The position numbers and the translations under genes are program-made. Source: JAIQFL01 sp035295745 (GTDB lineage Bacteria > Acidobacteriota > Terriglobia > Bryobacterales > Bryobacteraceae). Taken from it: a DNA stretch of 64,000 bases. Position 1 is the first letter of the stretch; every line of letters starts with the position of its first letter. Location: NCBI GenBank assembly GCA_035295745.1, contig DATGIL010000003.1:1-64000 (forward strand), read 5' to 3'. Below the pieces are notes generated by a model that saw only the letters and a list, made by a program, of their open reading frames with translations, had not been told where the DNA came from and did no database searches. Below are positions 9,941-19,113 of the stretch, in pieces.

Positions 9941-10914
9941 CACTCCCTTACGGTCGTGGCTCGTTGCCTACGCCCGGCTCGATGGGTGCGCTTGCGAGCC
10001 GCGCGCGTAGGCAAGCGACGTCCCAATCGCTCCGAAAGAATCACTCCCTTACGGTCGTGGCTCGTTGCCTATGCTCGGCGCGATGGATGCGCTTGCGAGC
10101 CGCGCGCGTAAGCAAGCGATGTCCCGATCGCTCCGAAAGAATCACTCCCTTACGGTCGTGGCTCGTTGCCTATGCTCGGCGCGATGGGTTCGCTTGCGAG
10201 CCGCGCGCGTAAGCAAGCGATGTTCCGATCGCTCCGAAAGAATCACTCCCTTACGGTCGTTGCTCGTTGCCTACGCTCGGCGCGATGGATGCGCTTGCGA
10301 GCCGCGCGCGTAAGCAAGCGATGTCCCAATCGCTCCGAAAGAATCACTCCCTTACGGTCGTGGCTCGTTGCCTAGGCCCGGCGCGATGGGTGCGCTTGCG
10401 AGCCGCGCGCGTAAGCAAGCGATGTCTCAATCGCTCCGAAAGAATCACTCCCTTACGGTCGTGGCTCGTTGCCCATGCTCGGCGCGATGGGTGCGCTTGC
10501 GAGCCGCGCGCGTAAGCAAGCGATGTCCTGATCGCTCCGAAAGAATCACTCCCTTACGGTCGTGGCTCGTTGCCTATGCCCGGCTCGATGGGTGCGCTTG
10601 CGAGCCGCGCGCGTAAGCAAGCGATGTCCCAATCGCTCCGAAAGAATCACTCCCTTACGGTCGTGGCTCGTTGCGTACGCCCGGCTCGATGGGTGCGCTT
10701 GCGAGCCGCGCGCGTAAGCAAGCGATGTCCCGATCGCTCCGAAAGAATCACTCCCTCACGGTCGTGGCTCGTTGCCTACGCTCGGCGCGATGGGTGCGCA
10801 TGCGAGCCGCGCGCGTAAGCAAGCGATGTCCCAATCGCTCCGAAAGAATCACTCCCTTACGGTCGTGGCTCGTTGCCTACGCCCGGCGCGATGGGTGCGC
10901 TTGCGAGCCGCGCG
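9936..10914 (+). repeat. tandem array of 101-bp units, nine full and one partial
   Basis: Units begin (agaatcactccctta) at 9936, 10037, 10138, 10239, 10340, 10441, 10542, 10643, 10744 and 10845, an exact 101-base period. Only scattered substitutions separate the units. Each contains a 16-base imperfect inverted repeat, TTACGGTCGTGGCTCG against CGAGCCGCGCGCGTAA, with about 31 bases between the arms. Thirteen Watson-Crick pairs and one G-T pair form. A second short palindrome, CGCTTGC/GCAAGCG, overlaps the right arm. The period is not a multiple of three, so the open frames that run through it shift frame from unit to unit and are not genes. The same element occurs at 22.3-22.7 kb and 33.4 kb. 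Confidence 0.95.
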
Positions 10915-11030
10915 GTTCCTGTCCCATGCTGGATTGAGTTAGACGACGACAACGGCGCGATAGGGAGTTTCAGTCGTCCCTCGATCCAGCCTTCGCCCGA
11001 GACCCAGCGAATCAGTATCGTCGCTGCCTC

Positions 11031-11441
11031 CTACTGACGGTCCCAAACCACCATCGTCTCAAACCGCTGCTGCTGCGCATCGACACCGCGCACAGTCGCG
11101 GTCAGCGTAGATCGGTCGGCCGACACCACGTAAGAGGCTTCCCCGATGATCATTTCGCCGCGCCGCCCCTCAGTGCGAATCGTGTTGGCGTCAGGCTGAG
11201 TCGAGGCTCCCACAATGCCCGGGGCGCCCGGGATTGGTCGCTCTTCACCGTCGAGCACGAATTGTTGAGTTGGTTCTGTCACACGTTTACCGTCACAGAT
11301 TCCTTCTGCCCGCATGATGTATCCATCGGCAACCCTCTCGAACGACAAAACGCCGTCCGAGGGCCGGTGGCGAGGATCGAATTGCGATTTCGACGGATTG
11401 AGTTTCCAGGTTCCGCTGAAAAGATCAATTGCATTGCTCAT
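11031..11441 (-). CDS. small lipocalin-like protein, function unknown
   Basis: A 136-residue protein starting MSNAIDLFSGTWKLNPSKS at the ATG at 11441. This start is chosen because upstream codons would lie inside the regulator on the other strand. The opening SGTWKLNPSKSQFDP and the alternating beta pattern that follows are shared by small beta-barrel (lipocalin-like) proteins common in Acidobacteria. No signal peptide is seen. The ligand and role are unknown. It is divergent from the winged-helix/TPR regulator, 120 bases away. Confidence 0.75.
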   Translation of the reverse strand: MSNAIDLFSGTWKLNPSKSQFDPRHRPSDGVLSFERVADGYIMRAEGICDGKRVTEPTQQFVLDGEERPIPGAPGIVGASTQPDANTIRTEGRRGEMIIGEASYVVSADRSTLTATVRGVDAQQQRFETMVVWDRQ

Positions 11442-11561
11442 GGGGAGAGCATAGCCGCGGAGCCCCGGGCCAGTCCTGAAGAATTTCTTAAATTTGTGGA
11501 ACGCGCAGGCCATCACCACTCCGGCCGCTCCACCCCTTCGTGCCTGGGATACGATGAACGG

Positions 11562-12836
11562 GTGGCCGGCAGAGAGGTCTACGAGTTCGCTGAATTCGCG
11601 CTCGACGTGGGAGAGCGAAGACTCCTTCACCACGGCCAACCCGTGGGACTGGCGCCCAAGACCTTCGATCTCCTGGTGACGTTCGTTCGCAACGCCGGCC
11701 GCCTCCTTCGCAAAGACGAGTTGCTCCACGCGGTGTGGCCGGATTCATTTGTGGAGGAGGGCATTCTGCCAGTCCATGTTTCGCAACTGCGCAGGCTGCT
11801 GGGCAGGAGTTTCATCGAAACCGTAGCGGGTTCGGGCTATCGCTTCGCCTCGCTTGGTGTCCCACAGCGCACAGCCCCTGTGAACCCCGAACTGGAGGAA
11901 TATTATCGACGGGGACGCGCCCATCTGCTGGCGGCATCTCGAGCCGAATCGCCCAAGGCGGTAGAGGCGTTCCAAGCCGCCCTCGCCATCGATGCGACCT
12001 ACGCCCCGGCACACGCCGGGTTGGCTCTCGCGTGGTGTGCGCAAGCCGAGTTCCGGGTGGTACCGCATCGCGACGCCTATCAACACGCCAAAACCGCGGC
12101 ATTGGCGGCACTCGCATTGGACTTTGCCTGTGCCGACGCCCAAGTCGCGCTTGGCATCGTTCTGTTTCTCAGCGAATGGAACTGGGTGGCCGCCGAGCGG
12201 AGCCTGCGCCGCGCCATCGACTTGAATCCCGACCACACAGAGGCATACCTGATTTTCGGCCGCCTGCTCGAAGCTCAAGGGCGCCTTCACGAAGGTCTTT
12301 GCATGAAGCAGAAGGCGCTCGAACGCGAACCTTCCTCCGCGCTCGTCCATTTGCAGATCGCGCTGTCCTACTGGAACCAGCGCTGTTATGACCAATCGAT
12401 CGAGTGGGCGGCCCGGGCTCTCGAACTTGACCCGCATCATCTGCTCGCGCGCGAGCACCTTGCCGCCGCTTACTGGAAGAAGGGAGACCCCGATCGCCAC
12501 ATGGCAGAGTCCCTGCGTCACGCGCGGGACGCCGGCGCTCCCACCGGTTTGGTCGAGGAAATCGAGCGCGTCTACACGGCAGGGGGACGGGCCGCGGTCA
12601 TTTCCTGGAGCCTGGTCCACCTCGCGGCCGCCGGATATCGCGTCCCCGCCGTCCAACTCGCTATACTTCACGGCGAAAGCGGGGATATGGACGCGGCGTT
12701 CCACCACCTGGACCGCGCATTGGACGCGCGCGATCCATGCCTCGTTCATCTCGCGGTGGCGCCGCAATGGGACTCGTTACGCGCCGATCCACGCTTCGAA
12801 AGGTGCCTGGTCCGCATGGGCCTGTCATCCTCCTGA
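11562..12836 (+). CDS. winged-helix DNA-binding protein with TPR repeats
   Basis: A 424-residue protein from GTG 11562, the only reasonable start ahead of YEFAEFALDVGERRL. An OmpR/CadC-type winged helix covers about residues 1-95. It includes LAPKTFDLLVTFVRNAGRLLRKDELL, SFVEEGILPVHVSQLRRLLG and the wing FIETVAGSGYRF. It is followed by tetratricopeptide repeats (for example AVEAFQAALAIDATYAPAHAGLA and AERSLRRAIDLNPDHTEAYLIFG), likely used for protein contacts. No membrane helix, receiver or ATPase is present. These regulators are abundant in Acidobacteria and their signals are unknown. Confidence 0.88.
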   Translation: MAGREVYEFAEFALDVGERRLLHHGQPVGLAPKTFDLLVTFVRNAGRLLRKDELLHAVWPDSFVEEGILPVHVSQLRRLLGRSFIETVAGSGYRFASLGVPQRTAPVNPELEEYYRRGRAHLLAASRAESPKAVEAFQAALAIDATYAPAHAGLALAWCAQAEFRVVPHRDAYQHAKTAALAALALDFACADAQVALGIVLFLSEWNWVAAERSLRRAIDLNPDHTEAYLIFGRLLEAQGRLHEGLCMKQKALEREPSSALVHLQIALSYWNQRCYDQSIEWAARALELDPHHLLAREHLAAAYWKKGDPDRHMAESLRHARDAGAPTGLVEEIERVYTAGGRAAVISWSLVHLAAAGYRVPAVQLAILHGESGDMDAAFHHLDRALDARDPCLVHLAVAPQWDSLRADPRFERCLVRMGLSSS

Positions 12837-12869
12837 TCTGTGCTGTTGCTGTAGCCCCCGGAGCGCTTT

Positions 12870-12897
12870 GGGCGGCAGAAGAAGTCTCCTGCCGCCC
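12870..12897. terminator. hairpin between two convergent genes
   Basis: A perfect 9-bp stem GGGCGGCAG / CTGCCGCCC with a 10-base loop lies between the stop at 12836 (+) and the stop at 12917 (-). No T tract follows on either strand, so Rho-independent activity is uncertain, but the position suits a bidirectional terminator. Confidence 0.5.
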
Positions 12898-12916
12898 CCT
12901 TGACTACAGGGAGTGA

Positions 12917-13462
12917 CTACGCGGAACGCCTCCGCTGCCTACTGCCTAGAACCAACCCCAGGCCAACCAACAGTAGCGACCAGGTTTCCGGTTCCGGCGC
13001 CGCCGAGGGCGCCTGTACCTGAACTGTAAACGGGACGTCCACACTCTCGGGCGTTCCATCGGCGAGGTTATAGAAGACCCGAATCGACCCGGAATCGGAG
13101 GATCCGATCACCGCATTCGGATCGATCTGAAACGATCCGAGCCCGGATTGGCTTGCGAGATCGAACCCTTCCGACCAGGTGGAGTTCGGATCGACTGAGA
13201 AGTTATCGGGCCCGCCTTGAGGTCCGATGAAGTCCGTGTAGACACCGAGCAGCGGATTCGTTTCGTTGATGAGCACCGACTGGCTGAACGAGATCGATTG
13301 CAGCGGGTCGGTATTGAAAACGCTGAATCCCCAACCTACGGTGTCGCCCGCCCCTCCGGCGGCGATGCCGGAGACCGGGTCGATGGAGAGCGTGGCCGCC
13401 GGAAGGCAAGCGGCCAGCAGGGTGAACAGGAGAGAAACGCGCAGCAATTGGATCTTCTTCAT
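12917..13462 (-). CDS. PEP-CTERM sorting-domain protein
   Basis: A 181-residue secreted protein from the ATG at 13462, where the signal peptide MKKIQLLRVSLLFTLLAACLPA begins. The body is beta-rich. It ends with the PEP-CTERM tripartite tail: PEPETWSLLLVGLGLVLG followed by RQRRRSA. Such tails are recognised by exosortase and link export to exopolysaccharide formation. No exosortase (epsH) gene is in the window. It follows the metallophosphoesterase gene by 20 bases on the same strand, so the two are probably co-expressed and act at the cell surface. Its specific function is unknown. Confidence 0.88.
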   Translation of the reverse strand: MKKIQLLRVSLLFTLLAACLPAATLSIDPVSGIAAGGAGDTVGWGFSVFNTDPLQSISFSQSVLINETNPLLGVYTDFIGPQGGPDNFSVDPNSTWSEGFDLASQSGLGSFQIDPNAVIGSSDSGSIRVFYNLADGTPESVDVPFTVQVQAPSAAPEPETWSLLLVGLGLVLGSRQRRRSA

Positions 13463-13482
13463 GGCTTTGTCCTTTCGACGAA

Positions 13483-16400
13483 TTAGCGAACTACGTAGAA
13501 AACGGCCTTGCCCTTGTACGCTCCGCCGTTCGCGGAGAAGTTCACGGTGAAAGCCACCCGGGCAGCCGTCGAGGGCCATCCGAAATCGAGGCTGAACGAC
13601 GTGCTCTGTCCAGGCGCCAGAGTGGCCGGTGACGGGAGGACCGCCGGTGGCGTGATGGTTCCGGTGCCGTTCTGCACCACGGCCGTAATCGAGTCGATAT
13701 TCGCGTTCACGGCGGCGCCCTGCCCCGTGTTTGAGAGAACGACCGTGAGCAACGTGTCAGTCGGGCTGTTATTTGTATGTGCGCCGGCACTGGCGGTCAA
13801 CACCGGCAGAGCGGACGGCGCAAAGTTCCCCGCCACATTCGCCGGCTGGTTGACCGGGAAGGTGTAGGGAGTCTGCGTGCTGTATACGTCGCCGGAGAAG
13901 CCGGTGAACGTGAAACCGTTAGCAGCGGTGGCGGTGAGCGTCGCGGAAGCGCCGGCATTGAACCATCCGCCACCTGTGGTCGTGCCGCCTGTGGACGGGC
14001 TGGATTGCAGGCTCACCTGGAACTGCTGCTGGTACTGCGCGGTGTAAAGTGTCACGGAACTCGCGGCAATCGAGCGCGACGCCGTGGTAACGCCGTCGGA
14101 CCATTGCGTGAAAACGTAGCGCACTCCCGACGTAGGCGTTAGCGTGGCCGGAACGGAAACGTTGTGGGTGGAATTGATCGGCCACTGAACCACGGCGGGG
14201 CCTTGAGTGACGGCGCCGTCAATGGTTTCAGAGCCGTTCGCACCGAGGCTCGTCGACACAGTGTATGTGCCGGCTGGATTGAACTCAGCGGTAAGATCCA
14301 CGGGCACATCCGCGGGCGTGAAATCCAGCGGATTCTGCCCGAGCGGCTGGTTGTGGAAGCGATTGAAGCTGTACCCGGTGTTCGCCGTCGCGGTCAGGTG
14401 AAGGGCAGTCCCGGTAGCGTAGTACCCATCCGCACTCGACGGTATGATGGTCATCGAGCCGGCCGCCGCCGGGTTGCTCCCGGACGTGATCTGCACGTAC
14501 TGCTGGAAGTTGACTGGATAGGTAACCGGCGCGGTGACCGTAAAGTCGAAGTTGGGAACGTTCCCCGGCCAGCCCAGAAATCGCTCCTGCACACCGCTGC
14601 CGACCAAGGTCTGAGCGGTCGCCTTGTGCCCGGAGTTGTAAGGCAGATTCAGCGTGACCGGCAAATTGTAGTTGGTTCCGTCAATGGCGACTACTGCTTT
14701 CGGCGCCGTGCTCGTAAACGTCACGGGGATTCCAGCGAGCGTCACCGTGACTGGGATCGAGGGGTAGGCGCTGTTGCTCGAGCTGATGGTAATCGTCCCC
14801 GACTGGCTGGCATTGAGCTTCGAGAAGTTGATGGCGACCTTCATCGACGCAGGAGTAGTTGACAGATCCAGGCCCGCGTTGATCCAGGGCTGATCCGCCG
14901 CAATCGAGATCGGAACCTTGGCTCCGAAAGCGCTGGCGATATTGAGCGTCTGCGAGTCGGAGTAGGGGTACGAGAACGAAACTGCATTTGGCGTGGCTTG
15001 CAGGTAATCGCCGCTCAACGTGACCACTCCGGAGACGGTTGGCTCGTAGGTGCTCAGCCTGATGGTGTCCGACTCTCCGGGGGCGAGCGAGGATTTTGTT
15101 CCAACCACATAGAGCGGCCCCGCCGAGCAGCTCTCGGTGAATTGGATTTGGCCCGGCAGTGCCGGATTGCTGCCATAGGTCAGCGAATTGAACCGCAGAG
15201 CAAACGGCCCCTGCAATACACCCTTCGTATTGTTGGTGATGGTGAAAGATTGCTGCCCGCTGGAAGCCACATCCAGAGGCGCCGACCCCAACTGACCTCC
15301 CACCCATCGACGGCACCCTTGCACATCGTTAAAGAACGGGGGGCGTCCGCCGTTGCCAACGCCCACGACAAAGGGCGACACACTGCCGAAGTGAACCAGC
15401 GGATCAAGCCACTCTACCGGCAGAATGTCGACGAACTGGTCGGTCAACCGCACGACGAAGAAGTTGCCCTGTCCGCCTGAGCCGCCTGTCCCGCCCACCG
15501 TATCGTCGATGGTCTTCAGATTTCCGTGGCTGTCCGTCACCTGGACTTTGTACGAGCCGAGGTAGTGGTCGTGCCCGGAAAGGATCATCGGCACGTTGTA
15601 GTCTTTGATCACATTGAGAAAGCTCTGCCGGTCGGCGTCGCTCCACCACTGTCCGTTTTGCGAAAATGCGTCCCAACCGTAGTGCTGGAAAATGATGACC
15701 GGGCGTCCGGAGTTGCCCACGTGGGTGGCGAGGTCGGCAATCAGCCAGGGGAGCCCGGATCCGTGCGTATCAGTGACCGCCGGGCTGTAGCTGTTATTTA
15801 CGCCGGCCAAAGTGTCTCCGGCCCAGACGTTCAACTGGACCATGTGATACTTTCCCCAATCCCACGAGTAGTTGTGGCTTTGGGGATCGATGTTGGGCGC
15901 GCAGGCCGCGGCTTTCTGCGAGTAGTCGAGCATGCGATAGCCGCAACTGCCGAAGATGCAGTCATTCTGGATGTCGTGATTGCCGTAGCCGGGGAAGAAT
16001 GGAATTTGCACCGCGTCGGTGGAGAATCCGAACTCATAGAGCAGGCGGAAAGCGCCCAGCGAGGTTGCCTGTCCGTCGTTCGTCTCGTCGCCGGTCGACA
16101 CGAGACCCACCGGCGGCGCGATCGGATCGTCCGGAAAGCCGGCGTTGGATTGGGTCCAGTGCCATCCGTTATGGCCGATCTGGCGCATGTTAAGGGTGTG
16201 CAGGGCGTGCTGCACGTCGGTAATCTGGCTGGACGTTCCATTGCGCAGGTGGACATCGGTCATCACCAGAAATGTGATGTCGTGCGGGTTGCGAACCAGA
16301 GCATTGCCGAAGGCGATGGTGCAGACAGGGTCCGGAAGATTGCAGTTTGCCTGGGCAGTGAACGGGTCGATCCGGATCTGATTGCCGGGCGCGTCGGCAC

Positions 16401-16566
16401 AACCGGTAATGCACGACGGCTCGCCGGGAGCGCCACACGTATAGTGGGGTAGCAGGCCGTTGGTCCATTCCATGATGGTGCCGAAGTTGTTGGTCGGTTG
16501 CGTTCGCCCCGGGACTGCCAGTTGAAGTAGCAAGATGAGCGTCAAGAACGTGGTTCGCATAGGCAT
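13483..16566 (-). CDS. secreted metallophosphoesterase with C-terminal beta-repeat domains
   Basis: A 1027-residue protein with a signal peptide (about residues 1-22). The calcineurin-like phosphoesterase domain (about 95-400) shows all metal-ligand motifs: D104-x-H106 in TDVHLRNG, GD160 in STGDETNDG, GNHD at 195-198, the QHYGWD histidine and GHDH at 331-334. After it come immunoglobulin-like regions and several bacterial repeat domains with the G-Y-x-F pattern (ATANTGYSFNRF, ATAANGFTFTGFSGD). A CARDB-like domain ends the protein. The substrate is unknown, and extracellular phosphate-ester or nucleotide hydrolysis is possible. The tail gives length and adhesion rather than catalysis. ATG 16566 or 16560 can be the start. 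Confidence 0.88.
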   Translation of the reverse strand: MPMRTTFLTLILLLQLAVPGRTQPTNNFGTIMEWTNGLLPHYTCGAPGEPSCITGCADAPGNQIRIDPFTAQANCNLPDPVCTIAFGNALVRNPHDITFLVMTDVHLRNGTSSQITDVQHALHTLNMRQIGHNGWHWTQSNAGFPDDPIAPPVGLVSTGDETNDGQATSLGAFRLLYEFGFSTDAVQIPFFPGYGNHDIQNDCIFGSCGYRMLDYSQKAAACAPNIDPQSHNYSWDWGKYHMVQLNVWAGDTLAGVNNSYSPAVTDTHGSGLPWLIADLATHVGNSGRPVIIFQHYGWDAFSQNGQWWSDADRQSFLNVIKDYNVPMILSGHDHYLGSYKVQVTDSHGNLKTIDDTVGGTGGSGGQGNFFVVRLTDQFVDILPVEWLDPLVHFGSVSPFVVGVGNGGRPPFFNDVQGCRRWVGGQLGSAPLDVASSGQQSFTITNNTKGVLQGPFALRFNSLTYGSNPALPGQIQFTESCSAGPLYVVGTKSSLAPGESDTIRLSTYEPTVSGVVTLSGDYLQATPNAVSFSYPYSDSQTLNIASAFGAKVPISIAADQPWINAGLDLSTTPASMKVAINFSKLNASQSGTITISSSNSAYPSIPVTVTLAGIPVTFTSTAPKAVVAIDGTNYNLPVTLNLPYNSGHKATAQTLVGSGVQERFLGWPGNVPNFDFTVTAPVTYPVNFQQYVQITSGSNPAAAGSMTIIPSSADGYYATGTALHLTATANTGYSFNRFHNQPLGQNPLDFTPADVPVDLTAEFNPAGTYTVSTSLGANGSETIDGAVTQGPAVVQWPINSTHNVSVPATLTPTSGVRYVFTQWSDGVTTASRSIAASSVTLYTAQYQQQFQVSLQSSPSTGGTTTGGGWFNAGASATLTATAANGFTFTGFSGDVYSTQTPYTFPVNQPANVAGNFAPSALPVLTASAGAHTNNSPTDTLLTVVLSNTGQGAAVNANIDSITAVVQNGTGTITPPAVLPSPATLAPGQSTSFSLDFGWPSTAARVAFTVNFSANGGAYKGKAVFYVVR

Positions 16567-17169
16567 AGTTCTCCTGTCGAGTGCATTCAGGCGGCGGGGA
16601 TTTCGTTTTGGGACATGCCGCCGCGGTGGAGGTTCCGGTCGTCGCCCGAAGCGGCTGCATTGGGCGTCACCAGAACTCCCCTCATTTGAGAAAGGGAGGG
16701 GCGAGGCGGATTTTTGCCAGGCGGCAGAGAATTTTTTTAACGGAAGGCGGATTTACCTTCGCGGCCATGCGACTGTTCGGCGCTGATAGCGTTCTCTCGC
16801 AGGCGAGGATGACATGCGACATACCTCGCCCAGGCGAGCGAACTTCTGCGTGAGGAGAAGGTCTATCCCTTCCAGAGGGCCGGGGCTTCCTTGCCGCCAG
16901 AGAACTTCGCTCTGTCGCCCTGGATCCGCTGCGAAGAGCGTACCCAACTTTCTGCCAGTCGTAGATCCATTCTTTGAAACAGCTGACTGTTCTAGCGAAC
17001 TGCGGCATGGCTGGCACTCGATCTGGCCTTAGCCGGTCGACGAGCTCGGCAACGGAAGCAACTTGTGCGTGGGAGGAAGCGCCTCCACGGACCTTTTTGC
17101 CTGATCATAAGTACTGTTGTCCATTTGGCTCGCTCCTGGTTTGGAACCCAATGGAGGAATGAAGCATTG
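16567..17169. other. intergenic region, no gene seen
   Basis: About 600 bases lie between two divergent secreted-protein genes. The short open frames here have poor composition and no recognisable motif. There is an AT-rich run near 16725-16740 and purine-rich stretches, but no repeat, RNA motif or convincing promoter that I can support. Confidence 0.5.
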
Positions 17170-18900
17170 ATGTCTCGACTCCATCTCGGTCGCGCTGGAT
17201 TGGTGTTTGTGATTCTGGTGCTTGCTGTTCACAGATTGGATGCCCAGCCAGCGGTCCGCTGGTGGAACACCATCGCAGACCTGCATGGCATCTGGGCTGC
17301 CGATCGTAACCAGCTCTGGGCAGTTGGAGACGGCGGAGTGATTCTGCATTCCGCCAACGGCGGCAAAGACTGGGAGCCCGAAGGGAGCGGAACCACGGAT
17401 CAATTGCTGTCCGTGTATGGTATCGGCAAGGAGCTTTGGGTCACCGGGTACAGCGGCCAAGTCCTGTACAGCGCCGACGGAGGGAGGCGTTGGGACCGTC
17501 AGCCCACTGGGACGGCTTACGAATTGGATGCGCTTTGGGGTAATGGCAGCGAAGTGTGGGCCGCCGGATTCACTGCTATCGCGCATACCGCCTCCAGAGG
17601 GAGGAAATGGGAGTCGACGGAAATGGACATGGGGTACAAATCGATTGTCGGTTCAGGGCAGGAGCTCTGGGCGGTAGGAGCTGCGATCATCCACAGCGTG
17701 GACGGCGGAAAGCATTGGGAAAAGCGCGACACGCCCGGCGACACCCTTTACTCCATTTATCGAAATGGCCGCGAATTGTGGTCCGTCGGTGGGTCAGGAG
17801 TCATCCTGCATAGCCCGGACGGCGGCAAGAGCTGGGACAAACAGAATAGCGGCACGGACGCCGGCTTGTTCTCCATTGCCGGATCCGGCAGAGAGCTTTG
17901 GGTGGCCGGTGACAACGGACTGATACTCCATTCCTCTGACGGCGGGAAACATTGGGAAACACTGGGAAGCGGAACGGAGCATCGACTGAACTCGATCACC
18001 GCGCGAGGCAGGGAACTCTGGGCGGTGGGGGATGGAGGCACGATGCTGCACAGCCTGGATGGCGGCGCGAGGTGGGACGCTCAGATGAGCGGCGTCGACT
18101 TTGCTACCCGACATTCCATGTTCGGCGAGGGAAGTGACCTCTGGATTGGCGGGGACGGCGCGTTGGTCCATTCCACGGACGGCGGAAAGCACTGGGAGAC
18201 CGAGAACCTGGGCCAGTCGGCCATGCTGAATTGCATCCGCGGGCATGGCGGGAAGCTGTGGGCAGCGGGAAGTAACGGATCGATTGTGCATTCAGTAGAT
18301 GGCGGCAAGACGTGGGAATTCCAGTTCAGCACAACTGCTGTAGACCTGAACAGTATTTACGAAGCTGGTGAAGAGCTTTGGGCGGTAGGTGCCGGCGGCA
18401 TGATTGTGCATTCTGGCGACGGAGGAAAGACGTGGGACCAGCGTGCGAGCCGCGGCGACGATTTGTCAAGCATATTTGGAGAGGGAAGGGAGCTGTGGGC
18501 TGTCGGCGGTGGCGGCAGAATTGTCCACACGACCGACGGAGGGAAGACCTGGGAAAAGCAGCAGAGCGGAACGTCTCAGACCCTGGAGTCTATCTTCGGA
18601 ATGGGACGGGAACTCTGGGCAATCGGGGACAAGGGCACGATTCTACATACCGCCGATGGGGGAAGGCATTGGGAGCCACAGGTCAGCGGAACAGACCAGG
18701 GATTAGTCTCGATCGCCGGGACCGGCGCCGAACTTTGGATCGGCGGTTGGGACGGAGTGATTCTGCACAGCGTGAACCGAGGCAAGAGTTGGGAACACCA
18801 GAACAGCGGAACGGAGGACATCCTGTACTCCATTTTCACGAATGGACCCGACGTCTGGATTTTAGGTTCCAATAAGACGCTTCTGCGCAGTGTCCGGTAG
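17170..18900 (+). CDS. secreted Ycf48-like repeat propeller
   Basis: A 576-residue protein with a signal peptide (residues 1-20, ending LDAQ). It has thirteen tandem repeats of about 40 residues with consensus GRELWAVGDGGTILHS-DGGKxWE, preceded by a half unit (HGIWAADRNQLWAVGDGG). The repeat matches the photosynthesis-system-II-assembly-factor-like / Ycf48 (BNR-related) unit. Thirteen and a half blades would suit two seven-bladed propellers. GGAGG at 17153-17157 supports the ATG at 17170 (TTG 17167 is also possible). Repeats 8 to 11 are the most alike, suggesting recent duplication. Binding partner or ligand unknown. No photosynthetic gene is nearby, so the name reflects fold only. Confidence 0.85.
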   Translation: MSRLHLGRAGLVFVILVLAVHRLDAQPAVRWWNTIADLHGIWAADRNQLWAVGDGGVILHSANGGKDWEPEGSGTTDQLLSVYGIGKELWVTGYSGQVLYSADGGRRWDRQPTGTAYELDALWGNGSEVWAAGFTAIAHTASRGRKWESTEMDMGYKSIVGSGQELWAVGAAIIHSVDGGKHWEKRDTPGDTLYSIYRNGRELWSVGGSGVILHSPDGGKSWDKQNSGTDAGLFSIAGSGRELWVAGDNGLILHSSDGGKHWETLGSGTEHRLNSITARGRELWAVGDGGTMLHSLDGGARWDAQMSGVDFATRHSMFGEGSDLWIGGDGALVHSTDGGKHWETENLGQSAMLNCIRGHGGKLWAAGSNGSIVHSVDGGKTWEFQFSTTAVDLNSIYEAGEELWAVGAGGMIVHSGDGGKTWDQRASRGDDLSSIFGEGRELWAVGGGGRIVHTTDGGKTWEKQQSGTSQTLESIFGMGRELWAIGDKGTILHTADGGRHWEPQVSGTDQGLVSIAGTGAELWIGGWDGVILHSVNRGKSWEHQNSGTEDILYSIFTNGPDVWILGSNKTLLRSVR

Positions 18901-19113
18901 GGTGTGGGCGACGCGCATCATGCCGTAGATTTTCCACCGAGCTTTATCCGGTTCTTCGCGGCCGTGGCCGAGCCCTGCGAGTCGCCAGTGGGCCGGTCTT
19001 TTCACGGCACGCCGCTGTCCGGTCACGGTGCCGGGAGGTGGGCCGAGTCGTCCCGCGGGTAAACTGCAATGCGTTTTGGTAGTGCCCGTCTCGGCGCTAC
19101 AAGAGCGCCACGG

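Noticed and set aside
9936..10914. CRISPR array
   Set aside because: The whole 101-base period is conserved, with no short repeat alternating with unique spacers and no cas genes.
9889..10937. Chain of about 80-residue open frames in the tandem array (MDALASRARKQAM-type proteins)
   Set aside because: They are the same 101-base unit read in shifting frames, with no Shine-Dalgarno and no family. The array explains them.
11745..12767. 340-residue antisense open frame opposite the winged-helix/TPR regulator
   Set aside because: Low-quality composition; the regulator frame has both domains.
15526..16452. 308-residue open frame opposite the metallophosphoesterase
   Set aside because: Val/Arg/Gly-rich mirror frame; the phosphoesterase motifs are all on the other strand.
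16682..17017. 111-residue open frame in the 16.6-17.2 kb gap
   Set aside because: Arg/Ser/Pro-rich with no family features or start signal; treated as non-coding.
17170..18900. Photosystem II assembly factor
   Set aside because: Only the repeat fold matches Ycf48; the window has no photosynthesis genes and the protein is much longer.
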